DNA of 64,000 nt from positions 2,264,665 through 2,328,664 of the forward strand of contig NZ_PCPP01000001.1 in assembly GCF_002979755.1 (NCBI RefSeq). The letters are read 5' to 3'. This DNA is from Chryseobacterium culicis (lineage in GTDB: Bacteria; Bacteroidota; Bacteroidia; Flavobacteriales; Weeksellaceae). Both the position numbers and the translations under genes were made by a program. This document shows, one piece after another, positions 50,620 to 58,733 of the stretch. The first letter of the stretch is position 1. Every line of letters begins with the position of its first letter. The notes beneath the pieces were generated by a model. It did not search any database. It saw only the letters and a program-made list of their open reading frames with translations, and was not told the DNA's origin.

Positions 50620-52062
50620 TTAATCAATTTTTAACGTTAAATTATTATCCTGAGATCCATCTACATTGATTGCATTGGAAGGTACAGAAAGCCAACCGTT
50701 TTTATTCATTATAAATTTAAACTGGTAAGTCTTTCCTTTTTCGAACTTAGATGTTGGGATTGACAGTTCAAAAGTATTATTCTTTTTCAGACTCATCTGA
50801 AATACTTTATCATCAGGATTCCAGTCATTAAAAGAGCCTGCCACTGAAATATTCTTGATCAGCTCTGTGCTTTGTTTTTCAGGAAACTGATAGGAAAAAA
50901 TAACAATGTCTTTTTCTTTTCGGTAGCCGTAAATTTCTTTTTTACGTCCGGGATAAACAAAAGATTCGGTTCTTGTATATTCCTCTGCCAGCGTATATGG
51001 GTTCAGCAACTGTTTATCCATGATGCCTGCAATCTGGTTGACCATGGTATAAAAAACAGGAAAGGTTTTATATCCACTGGACATCAACACGATAGACATA
51101 TTCTGGTCCGGATAAATTCTGTATGCACTAACATTTCCACCTGAAAAGTGATATGATTTTATGTTATTAAAAGTTGACATATCCCAGCCGTGGGTAAATT
51201 TGATATCTTTATTTTTATATTCAAAAGGTTTCCACATCAGGTCTTGTGTGGAAGGTTTCAGGAAATCATTCTTACTAAGATGGATACTCCATTCTAAAAA
51301 AGCAGGCAGCGTAATAGCCAATCCATTGGCAGAGTGAGCTCTTCTTCCTTCCACAAAGGTAGATTTATCATAGTGATGGGTATCATTGTTGTAGATATAC
51401 TTTACAATTCTGTTCGGAATTTTCTCCATAGAATCAGAGGAGAATACCACTTGATTTTGGGAGTCTGAGAACTGATTTTCTGTGATATAGTCTTCAAATT
51501 TCTCACCCGTTATTTTTTCAATGATCATGGTGATCAGCATGTAATTTGTCTGATTGTATCTATAATCACTTCCTGTTTCAAATTCCATTTTTTCTTTTGA
51601 CAACCGCTCAATAACTTCAGCATTGGGAGCATCTATGGAAATATCACTGAAACGAATCCAATCCGGCAGCCCTGAAGAATGAGAAACAAGATTTTTTACC
51701 TGAACATTTTGCCAGTCTGTTGGTACATTGTCAATATATTTTGAAATTTTATCTTCCAGGGATACTTTCCCTTGTTCAACAAGCTTAAAAAGGCCAATAT
51801 TTGACATCAGTTTTGTAGTAGAATATACCCTGAACATGGAATTGGAATCTACTTTTTTATCACTTTCCAGCGTTTCTGTTCCATAATATTTCTGAAAAGT
51901 TACTTTATTATGGGTTACGATTCCTACCGCTATTCCCGGTATTTCATTGATTTGAATAACCTTTTTTATATAGTTATCAATAGCTTTTGACTGTTCTGCC
52001 GTCTGGCTGTAACCCGTAAAGAAAAAACTTGAAAATAATAGAGTTAAAACAGATGATTTCAT
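50620..52062 (-). CDS. Serine hydrolase (beta-lactamase family) fused to a CBM48-like domain
   Basis: 480 residues from the ATG at 52062. A signal peptide (SVLTLLFSSFFFTGYSQ) is followed by a class C-type beta-lactamase/PBP fold with STTK at about 81-84. The usual YxN motif reads YNQ near residue 169, so hydrolysis may differ. The C-terminal 90 residues (SVAGSFNDWNPDDKVFQMSL ... KTYQFKFIMNKNGW) match a glycogen-binding AMPK/CBM48 fold. Likely a periplasmic or surface esterase, peptidase or DD-peptidase; antibiotic resistance is not implied. Confidence 0.8.
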   Translation of the reverse strand: MKSSVLTLLFSSFFFTGYSQTAEQSKAIDNYIKKVIQINEIPGIAVGIVTHNKVTFQKYYGTETLESDKKVDSNSMFRVYSTTKLMSNIGLFKLVEQGKVSLEDKISKYIDNVPTDWQNVQVKNLVSHSSGLPDWIRFSDISIDAPNAEVIERLSKEKMEFETGSDYRYNQTNYMLITMIIEKITGEKFEDYITENQFSDSQNQVVFSSDSMEKIPNRIVKYIYNNDTHHYDKSTFVEGRRAHSANGLAITLPAFLEWSIHLSKNDFLKPSTQDLMWKPFEYKNKDIKFTHGWDMSTFNNIKSYHFSGGNVSAYRIYPDQNMSIVLMSSGYKTFPVFYTMVNQIAGIMDKQLLNPYTLAEEYTRTESFVYPGRKKEIYGYRKEKDIVIFSYQFPEKQSTELIKNISVAGSFNDWNPDDKVFQMSLKKNNTFELSIPTSKFEKGKTYQFKFIMNKNGWLSVPSNAINVDGSQDNNLTLKID

Positions 52063-52110
52063 GGAGATGTTTGTTTGATGTTTCCTTATTAAAAACAACT
52101 ATGTTTCTTA

Positions 52111-52524
52111 TTATATTACATTAGGAAAAAGATTATCTGTAGTTCTTGGTTTTAACTTGTCTGTTTCAAAACCTAATTCATTCAAATAATCAAATCCGTT
52201 TTGTATTTCCATTGAATTGAAGCCCGACCATCCATTTTTTAATCCTAACAAAATAAACTGTTTGATGTATTGTGGCTTATTGAGATTTACCTCATCTTCT
52301 GAACACGTGATTTTATTCATCAGCTTCACCCCTGACTTTAAAGGCTGTCCCATAATACAATCATCCACAGTCATACATTTAATGATTAAAGGAGTTTGTT
52401 TTTGTCCCTTAAAAAAAACTTTTACCGTCAAAGTATTAGTTTTAGTTTCGGAATGATATTGATCGGAAACTGAATACAAGTATTCTACAACATTGATGGT
52501 TATTTTTCTTAACTTACTTTTCAT
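52111..52524 (-). CDS. Hypothetical protein of unknown family
   Basis: 137 residues, no signal peptide or membrane helix. Beta-rich N-terminus (EYLYSVSDQYHSETKTNTLTV) then a helical end (YIKQFILLGLKNGW, GFDYLNELGFETDKLKPR). No family recognised. It is leftward, downstream of the gene at 52557 by 33 bases. Base composition matches the neighbours, so it is not an obvious recent import. Confidence 0.5.
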   Translation of the reverse strand: MKSKLRKITINVVEYLYSVSDQYHSETKTNTLTVKVFFKGQKQTPLIIKCMTVDDCIMGQPLKSGVKLMNKITCSEDEVNLNKPQYIKQFILLGLKNGWSGFNSMEIQNGFDYLNELGFETDKLKPRTTDNLFPNVI

Positions 52525-52556
52525 TACCTCGTTTTTCTACCAAGCTATTTCAAACA

Positions 52557-53723
52557 TTATTTTATCATTTTTTCAAATATGTTAATGACTTTGTACTCTT
52601 TGTCTTTAATCATAATATCATAAATTCCTTTATCCAGAATTAAAAAACGATTGTCTTTGGAAGTGTTGAGCTCAATGATATCAGCAGGAATTCCTTTTTG
52701 TTCAAACTCTCCCTTTCTGTATGCTAACACCAAAACCGGATAGCTGGAAACTTTAGAAACCGGAATCTTATAAAATTTTCTGTTTTTATTCAGCATCCAA
52801 TCTGGTCTGCCTTTACTATATTGTGTAACGGGATGAATGATTTTAATATCGGTATACAAATCTTTGTCTTCACCATTATATATTTCCTGGTTTTCATCTT
52901 TTAAAACAACAGGAACAGTATTACGTACCAATCTTAATAGCGGTTCATTATACTTCAGATTGCTTTTTTCTGAAAACTGAGTCTGATCAATGGTAAACGG
53001 ATTAATCCCTGTTAAATCCGAAAGCCTTCCTGCCATTGTTTTCTCCCATGATTTATGAATTCCTTCATAAGCATGTTGATATCCGCAATAGATCAGATAT
53101 TTCCCGTCTTTGTTTTTCTTCATAAAATTGAAGATATTCTGTGCTTCTCCAATTTCCCTTTCTTTATTATTTCCTTCAGCCTCGTATGGAAAAAGGGTAA
53201 ACCCAATTTTCAGAGCATTATAAATAAAATTCCCGAATTCAGGTTCTTTGGAATAATATCCACTGCTGAGGGTTGCAAACTTTTTGCTGTTTAAAGAATC
53301 ATTCGCTAATGTTTCAATTCCTAAATACCGATATCCTTTGTCATATAAACCCTGAAGTAAAGAAGAGGCAAAGTTTCTGTGGCTTGCATTGTGATGAGCT
53401 TCATTAATGATAACAATCTGTTCATTCACTGCTTTTTCCAAAATATAATCTTTTGCCTTAACAGGATTTAATTTTGTAAACTTCAAGCTATCGGTCGCAC
53501 TTAGTTTTTTAACCCTTCCAAAAGTTATATCCCAACTTTCCAGTGCAGGTTTATATTGTCCGCTTATTGAATAATACGTTGCTGCCATCTGGCTTCTCCA
53601 TGACTGACTTTGAGTGGAGTCTGCCACCTTTTTTTTAATATCATCGGTAAACCAGTAGGGATTTTCCTGACTATAACCTGCTATGCTCAGCAATAGCAAA
53701 GCCAGTGAAGAAAAGAATTTCAT
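52557..53723 (-). CDS. Secreted protein with an erythromycin-esterase/ChaN-like domain
   Basis: 388 residues. A signal peptide (FFSSLALLLLSIAGYSQ) leads to a domain with IVIINEAHHNASHRNFASSLL near residue 103 and YLGIETLAND, a pattern resembling EreA/ChaN-type proteins that carry a His/Glu metal or general-base site. A later YCGYQHAYEG repeats a His motif. Similarity is by motif only and the substrate is unknown. The C-terminus is beta-rich. Confidence 0.55.
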   Translation of the reverse strand: MKFFSSLALLLLSIAGYSQENPYWFTDDIKKKVADSTQSQSWRSQMAATYYSISGQYKPALESWDITFGRVKKLSATDSLKFTKLNPVKAKDYILEKAVNEQIVIINEAHHNASHRNFASSLLQGLYDKGYRYLGIETLANDSLNSKKFATLSSGYYSKEPEFGNFIYNALKIGFTLFPYEAEGNNKEREIGEAQNIFNFMKKNKDGKYLIYCGYQHAYEGIHKSWEKTMAGRLSDLTGINPFTIDQTQFSEKSNLKYNEPLLRLVRNTVPVVLKDENQEIYNGEDKDLYTDIKIIHPVTQYSKGRPDWMLNKNRKFYKIPVSKVSSYPVLVLAYRKGEFEQKGIPADIIELNTSKDNRFLILDKGIYDIMIKDKEYKVINIFEKMIK

Positions 53724-53810
53724 GTGTATTTAGTTTTTGATTGATAATTACTATCTGTAAGCAACAAATTTAGAGCCAATAACATAAGAGGTTGGACTCT
53801 ATTCATTTCT

Positions 53811-54332
53811 TTATAAGTTATTCACAAATCTTGACTTGTTTATAGTTACCTTATTTTTAAAAGCTTTATAAATGTGGTATTGATTAATATTATTCTGAGT
53901 AATCAAAATAGGTTCAGCATTATTCTCAATCACAATTTTAGAATATCCCAGATCGGATGAAAATGCATTTGAATTCCAAGAATAATACAACTCAACTGCT
54001 TTAATCTTTTCAAAATCTATTTTTCTCTCTTTTCTACTCCGTTTATCCAAGACTATAATTTGTTTTTCTAAAGGATCAATTCTAACTTCTTCCCGTAAGT
54101 TCTTTAGGTAATATTTTCTTCTGATTAATGCAGTTCCCAAAAAGAGATAAGTAAGAAAAGAAAACAGAAAAATAGGAATAGTAAAGGAAAATATATTTGA
54201 TAACGAAACGTCATTCCACTCCAGAATCATTTTACGTAAAATGGCACCAGAAATAAAAATGGTAAAACACAGATAAAAATACCCAAATATCAAATTGCTT
54301 AAAATTTTATTCTTCTTGTATTCAAACTCCAT
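53811..54332 (-). CDS. Hypothetical two-helix membrane protein with PH-like tail
   Basis: 173 residues. Two N-terminal membrane helices (LIFGYFYLCFTIFISGAIL and IFLFSFLTYLFLGTALI) are followed by a soluble domain with alternating strands (VRIDPLEKQIIVLD, KIDFEKIKAVELYY) like bacterial PH domains. No family confirmed. It is 38 bases downstream of the thioesterase gene on the same strand. Confidence 0.5.
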   Translation of the reverse strand: MEFEYKKNKILSNLIFGYFYLCFTIFISGAILRKMILEWNDVSLSNIFSFTIPIFLFSFLTYLFLGTALIRRKYYLKNLREEVRIDPLEKQIIVLDKRSRKERKIDFEKIKAVELYYSWNSNAFSSDLGYSKIVIENNAEPILITQNNINQYHIYKAFKNKVTINKSRFVNNL

Positions 54333-54370
54333 GATAATATTTTAATCAGTCTATTACTTTTCTTTCGTTA

Positions 54371-54757
54371 TTAAAAAAACTTCTCCAGCCAGTCATGATC
54401 CAGTCGTTTGATTTTCTTGGTTTCAGGATCAAACAAAATCCAGAGTGTACTGGAGGCTACCACAAGTTCATCATTGCAATAAAATTCAACTTTCCTTGGC
54501 TGCTTGGCTCCCTCAGGAGTCATGGGATAAGTTCTTACGGTGATGATATCATTCAGATAAACCTGCTTTTTATATTGAATATGATGATCCAGAAGCATCC
54601 AGGCATCGTTGATATATTCGGTTTTATGTTTTAAAAGATCCCAGTGCTCAGCAGCTACTTCTTCCACCCAGTGCACATACTGTACATTATTCACATGGTT
54701 ATTCTGATCAATATGTTCTTCTGTTACTCGTATCTGTTTTTCGTACATTAAGTTCAT
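54371..54757 (-). CDS. Acyl-CoA thioesterase (4HBT hotdog family)
   Basis: 128 residues, single hotdog domain. The start of the domain EEHIDQNNHVNNVQYVHWVEEVA contains the catalytic Asp/Asn and Glu positions seen in 4HBT enzymes. ASSTLWILFDPETKKIKRL is the C-terminal strand pair. It hydrolyses an acyl thioester; the acyl group is unknown. A second ATG lies three codons later. Confidence 0.82.
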   Translation of the reverse strand: MNLMYEKQIRVTEEHIDQNNHVNNVQYVHWVEEVAAEHWDLLKHKTEYINDAWMLLDHHIQYKKQVYLNDIITVRTYPMTPEGAKQPRKVEFYCNDELVVASSTLWILFDPETKKIKRLDHDWLEKFF

Positions 54758-54830
54758 TCTCCTGAAAGTTTACTCAAATTTATCATTTTAAAACAGAACT
54801 GTCTTCATCCTTTCCTACACTTTTCTGCAT

Positions 54831-54862
54831 AAAAAAACGGAATCATACGTTATGATTCCGTT
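54831..54862 (-). terminator. Terminator of OmpH/Skp gene
   Basis: Minus strand AACGGAATCATA/TATGATTCCGTT, a perfect 12-base stem with a three-base loop, followed by U residues. Confidence 0.9.
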
Positions 54863-54886
54863 ACAATATTCAGTATAATGAAATTC

Positions 54887-55459
54887 TTATTTAGATTTTC
54901 CCGCAGGTTTTGCAGGCGCTGCTGTAGCTCCTAATTTACTTTTCACAAGAGCAGTGATATCCTCACTTCCATCGTTGTAAACAAGATTATTAGATTCCTG
55001 TGATGCCACATCAAATATATAATTCAGACCTCTTTCTTTGGCAGCAGAGGAAATAGCAGATCTTACTTTTTGCTGTAGAGGAGTTAGCAATTCACTTTGT
55101 TTAGCAGCAATATCTTTACCTGCCTGTGCTCTAGCCTCTTCTATCTTCTTACCAATACCTTGCAGTTCTGTTTGTGCAGCGATAAGTTCTTTAGTCACCG
55201 CTTCTTTATTAGCTTCACTCAGAGTTTTCTCTTTATCTTTTGCCGCTTTCAGTTTGTTCTGATATTCAGTAATCAGTTTTTCAATTTCCGTCTGCTTGGT
55301 TTTAGTTAGATTATCAATAGTGGTACCTATAGTTTTTGCTTCGGGTAAACTTGCAAAAATTTCATCAGTATTCACGCTTCCAATCTTCTGTTGGGCTTTC
55401 GCAGCATTTGCAGTAAGTGTTAATCCTAATGTAATAAAAAGTACTTTGATTAAATTCAT
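54887..55459 (-). CDS. OmpH/Skp family periplasmic chaperone
   Basis: 190 residues. A signal peptide (VLFITLGLTLTANAAKAQ) precedes QKIGSVNTDEIFASLPEAKTI and a long coiled-coil arm (EIEKLITEYQNKLKAAKDKE ... KKIEEARAQAGKDIAAKQ), then the globular end. Skp-like trimers hold outer-membrane proteins in the periplasm before assembly. The tail is rich in Ala, Pro and Lys. TATATTTG lies 22 bases upstream of the ATG (55489-55482). Confidence 0.88.
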   Translation of the reverse strand: MNLIKVLFITLGLTLTANAAKAQQKIGSVNTDEIFASLPEAKTIGTTIDNLTKTKQTEIEKLITEYQNKLKAAKDKEKTLSEANKEAVTKELIAAQTELQGIGKKIEEARAQAGKDIAAKQSELLTPLQQKVRSAISSAAKERGLNYIFDVASQESNNLVYNDGSEDITALVKSKLGATAAPAKPAGKSK

Positions 55460-55638
55460 TTTTAATATTTTTTTTCGTCCTCAAATATAATTCAAATTTT
55501 CATTATTTATCATGGGGATTTTTCATTTATCATTTCATTACCCGAATGAGACTTAAAACCGAACTTAATCACCATCAATACAGAAAAACCTCCCCACAAC
55601 AGAGAAGGTTTAACATCAAAAAAATATGGAAAAAATGA

Positions 55639-56919
55639 CTAATGGAATTGTGCGGTTTCTGTAGAATCTTTCATTGCTACAGTGGCTGAAGAGCCATTGG
55701 TAACAATATTCTGTATTTCATCAAAATACCCTGTTCCTACAAAAGACTGATGCTTCACTGCTCTGAATCCTTTCTGCTGTAATGCAAACTCACGCTCCTG
55801 AAGTTCTGAATATCCCGCCATTCCTCTTTCTTTATATGCTAATGCCAGTTCAAACATAGCTGTATTCAGCGCATGGAATCCTGCCAGCGTAATAAACTGA
55901 AATTTATATCCCATTTTAGCCAGTTCCTCACGGAAAGTAGACATTTCTTCTACGCTCAGCCTTGCAGCCCAGTTAAATGAAGGAGAACAGTTGTAAGCCA
56001 GCATTTTTCCTGGGAATTTTGCATGAATTCCTTCTGCAAATCTTCTTGCCTGCTCCAGATCAGGATTTGAGGTTTCCATCCAGATCAGGTCTGCATACGG
56101 AGCATAGGATAAACCTCTGTCGATCCCCTGTTCTACTCCGTTTTTCACTACATAAAATCCTTCGGAAGTTCTTTCTCCCGTTACAAATTTCTTATCTCTG
56201 TCATCAATATCAGAAGTCAGTAAATCTGCAGCATCCGCGTCTGTTCTTGCAATAATAAGGCTCGGAACTCCCAGTACATCGGCAGCCAGACGAGCAGCAA
56301 TCAGTTTATTTATAGCTTCCTGAGTGGGTACTAATACTTTTCCTCCAAGATGTCCACATTTTTTTGCGGAAGAAAGCTGATCTTCAAAATGAACGGCAGC
56401 TGCACCAGCTTCAATCATCTGTTTCATTAGTTCAAAAGCATTCAGATTTCCACCAAAGCCCGCTTCTGCGTCTGCAATAATGGGTACCAGATATTCTTTA
56501 TTTCCTGTTCCGCTCACAGATTGTACCTGATCTGCTCTCAATAAAGCATTATTTATTTTCTTTACAACAGAAGGCACTGAATTGGCAGGATACAAGGACT
56601 GATCGGGATACATTTCTCCTGATAAGTTAGCATCTGCAGCTACCTGCCAGCCTGAAAGATAAATAGCTTCCAGTCCCGCATCTACCTCCTGTACTGCCTG
56701 ATTGCCTGTCAATGCGCCAAGTCCTGCCACATAATCCTGGGTATTTAATTTATCCCAGAATTTTTTGGACATTTCTGTAGCAATTGTATAATCTATGGTA
56801 TAAGATCCGCGAAGTTTTAAAACTTCTTCTGCCGTATAAGGTCTTTTTACCCCATTCCAGCGTGGATTTGTCAGCCAATCTTGCTCCATAGCCTGGATTT
56901 GTTCTTGTCTTGTTTTCAT
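55639..56919 (-). CDS. aceA: Isocitrate lyase
   Basis: 426 residues, the normal bacterial length. The catalytic loop KKCGHLGGK is at about 197-205, and other conserved parts include LPNPRWNG-like [40 protein letters not shown] and YNCSPSFNW. It splits isocitrate to glyoxylate and succinate, bypassing CO2 loss during growth on acetate or fatty acids. It lies 112 bases downstream of aceB on the same strand and is probably co-transcribed. Confidence 0.95.
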   Translation of the reverse strand: MKTRQEQIQAMEQDWLTNPRWNGVKRPYTAEEVLKLRGSYTIDYTIATEMSKKFWDKLNTQDYVAGLGALTGNQAVQEVDAGLEAIYLSGWQVAADANLSGEMYPDQSLYPANSVPSVVKKINNALLRADQVQSVSGTGNKEYLVPIIADAEAGFGGNLNAFELMKQMIEAGAAAVHFEDQLSSAKKCGHLGGKVLVPTQEAINKLIAARLAADVLGVPSLIIARTDADAADLLTSDIDDRDKKFVTGERTSEGFYVVKNGVEQGIDRGLSYAPYADLIWMETSNPDLEQARRFAEGIHAKFPGKMLAYNCSPSFNWAARLSVEEMSTFREELAKMGYKFQFITLAGFHALNTAMFELALAYKERGMAGYSELQEREFALQQKGFRAVKHQSFVGTGYFDEIQNIVTNGSSATVAMKDSTETAQFH

Positions 56920-57031
56920 AATATTTGGATTTTGTTTGATTAGATTTGAGATTAATTTTATTGCTAGTTTCTGATTCCATGGTTAATTGGTTTTCAACCA
57001 GCAACTATAAAACCAGCAGCCAACATTTTTC

Positions 57032-58606
57032 CTAAATAAAAGGATATGCTTTAAGGGTCAGAAATTCTTCAAATTTTTCAGAGAAAATCAATTCATTGAA
57101 AAGTTCTTTGGCAAGATTAAATTTCCCGTTTTGGAAACGAAATTCCCCCACATACTTTTCAATATTGTCCATTTCTTCTTTTTCCCACTGCAAAATCATA
57201 CTTCGGGTTAATGTTCTGTCATCACTCAGTACCGCTTCATTTTTTAGCCATTGCCAAATCTGGGTTCTTGAAATCTCTGCAGTGGCAGCATCTTCCATCA
57301 GATTATAAATGGCGGCAGCACCCGTTCCCATCAGCCAGCTTTCAAGGTAAAGAATTCCTACATTGATATTTTTTCGGACCCCTTTCTCTGTGATCTCTCC
57401 TTTGGGAATTTCCAACAGGTCGCTTTCCGTTATATGGTATTCAAATTTTTTATCGATCTGATTTTTGGAAGGCATATATTGATCAAAAATTTCTTTAGCG
57501 ACAGTCACTAAGGCCGGATGTGCCACCCAGGTTCCGTCATGACCATTTTTCACTTCCCGTTCTTTATCATTTCTTACTTTCTCAAAAGCAGCATTATTAG
57601 CTTCATCATTATCTTTTACAGGAATCTGCGCGGCCATTCCACCGATAGCATGTACATTTCTTTTATGACATATTTCTATCACTCTTTTTGAATAAGCACT
57701 CATAAAAGGAGAACTCATGGTCACCTGATCTCTGTCCGGAACAATAAATTCAGGAAGATTTCTGAACTTTTTAATGTAAGAGAAAATATAATCCCATCTG
57801 CCACAATTCAGCCCTGCACTGTGTTCTTTTAATTCAAATAAAATTTCATCAATCTGAAATGAGGCAGTAATGGTTTCGATTAAAACAGTGGCTTTAATCG
57901 TTCCTTCCGGAATTCCCAGATAATTTTGAGCAAAAACAAAAACCTCATTCCACCAGCGTGCTTCTTTATAATGTTCCAATTTTGGAAGATAAAAATAAGG
58001 GGCACTTCCTTTTTCCAAAAGCGGTGTTGCATTTCTGAAAAAATACATTCCAAAATCAATCAGTGAACCGGAAGTTTTCTCTCCATTGATTTCAATATGC
58101 TTCTCCGGAAGATGAAGACCGCGTGGACGAACCTGTAAAACCGCAGTTTTTTCATGAAGAGTATATGCTTTTCCTTTTTCGTTGACAAAATCAATAGTAC
58201 GGTTAATCGCATCAGAAAGATTAATCTGCCCCTGAATACAGTTTTCCCATACCGGCGAAGTGCTATCTTCAAAATCAGCCATAAATGTAGATGCTCCGGA
58301 ATTCAGGGCATTGATAATCATCTTACGGTCCACAGGTCCGGTAATTTCTACTCTCCTGTCCAGCATATCGTCAGGAAGCGGAGCACATACCCAATTTCCG
58401 TTTCGGATTTCTGCTGTTTCTTTTAAGAATTCCGGAAGTTTTCCTTCATCAAGATGTTCCTGTATGTTTTTTCTTTCTTCTAAAAGTTCAAGCCTTTTAT
58501 GATTGAAATTCTGATGAAGTGCAATCAGAAAATCTACCAAATCAGGAGTAAATATTTCCTCAAACTGCTTCTGTGCCTTAATTTCTAATTGAGTCTTAGT
58601 TTCCAT
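57032..58606 (-). CDS. aceB: Malate synthase A
   Basis: 524 residues, the A-isoform length. Motifs: TGPVDRKMIINALNSGAST, FMADFEDSTSPVW, LQVRPRGLHLPEKHI, TVLIETITASFQIDEIL, LNCGRWDYIFSYIKKF and GKDGT-type NGHDGTWVAHPALV. It joins glyoxylate and acetyl-CoA to form malate. It leads a leftward operon and diverges from the regulator gene at 58734, with operators in the 127-base gap. Confidence 0.95.
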   Translation of the reverse strand: METKTQLEIKAQKQFEEIFTPDLVDFLIALHQNFNHKRLELLEERKNIQEHLDEGKLPEFLKETAEIRNGNWVCAPLPDDMLDRRVEITGPVDRKMIINALNSGASTFMADFEDSTSPVWENCIQGQINLSDAINRTIDFVNEKGKAYTLHEKTAVLQVRPRGLHLPEKHIEINGEKTSGSLIDFGMYFFRNATPLLEKGSAPYFYLPKLEHYKEARWWNEVFVFAQNYLGIPEGTIKATVLIETITASFQIDEILFELKEHSAGLNCGRWDYIFSYIKKFRNLPEFIVPDRDQVTMSSPFMSAYSKRVIEICHKRNVHAIGGMAAQIPVKDNDEANNAAFEKVRNDKEREVKNGHDGTWVAHPALVTVAKEIFDQYMPSKNQIDKKFEYHITESDLLEIPKGEITEKGVRKNINVGILYLESWLMGTGAAAIYNLMEDAATAEISRTQIWQWLKNEAVLSDDRTLTRSMILQWEKEEMDNIEKYVGEFRFQNGKFNLAKELFNELIFSEKFEEFLTLKAYPFI

Positions 58607-58634
58607 AACTTATTGATTTTGTGATTTGATGTTA

Positions 58635-58642
58635 CAAACATA
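58635..58642 (-). promoter_or_regulatory. Candidate -7 element of aceB
   Basis: Minus strand TATGTTTG matches TAnnTTTG and lies 29 bases before the aceB ATG. The GCGAA/TTCGC operator at 58662-58675 is centred about 38-40 bases before the expected start point, overlapping the -33 region. Confidence 0.45.
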
Positions 58643-58661
58643 AATAAAAATTTTCACAAAC

Positions 58662-58675
58662 AGCGAACGTTCGCT
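58662..58675. promoter_or_regulatory. Operator 1, perfect palindrome AGCGAACGTTCGCT
   Basis: A perfect 14-base palindrome in the aceB/regulator intergenic region, on the aceB side. Its half-site GCGAA is shared with operator 2, 36 bases away centre to centre. It is the best candidate site for the divergently encoded regulator. Confidence 0.75.
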
Positions 58676-58697
58676 AAATTTATTTAAAATTTTATTA

Positions 58698-58711
58698 TGC
58701 GAATAATCGCA
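58698..58711. promoter_or_regulatory. Operator 2, TGCGAATAATCGCA
   Basis: An inverted repeat TGCGA/TCGCA around ATAA. It lies 11 bases before the -7 element of the regulator gene, where a -33 element would be, which suggests autoregulation by the gene it controls. Confidence 0.7.
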
Positions 58712-58721
58712 TCTATTTATT

Positions 58722-58729
58722 TATATTTG
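58722..58729 (+). promoter_or_regulatory. TAnnTTTG -7 element abutting the regulator start
   Basis: TATATTTG, then AGTA, then the ATG at 58734. No TTG is present at the -33 place; operator 2 fills it, consistent with regulation at this site. Confidence 0.5.
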
Positions 58730-58733
58730 AGTA

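Noticed and set aside
50620..52062. Possible antibiotic-resistance beta-lactamase
   Set aside because: The fold is shared by many esterases and peptidases, the YxN motif is altered, and a glucan-binding-like domain is attached.
58154..58502. Forward frames opposite aceB
   Set aside because: They are shadows of the conserved malate synthase frame and have no signals of their own.
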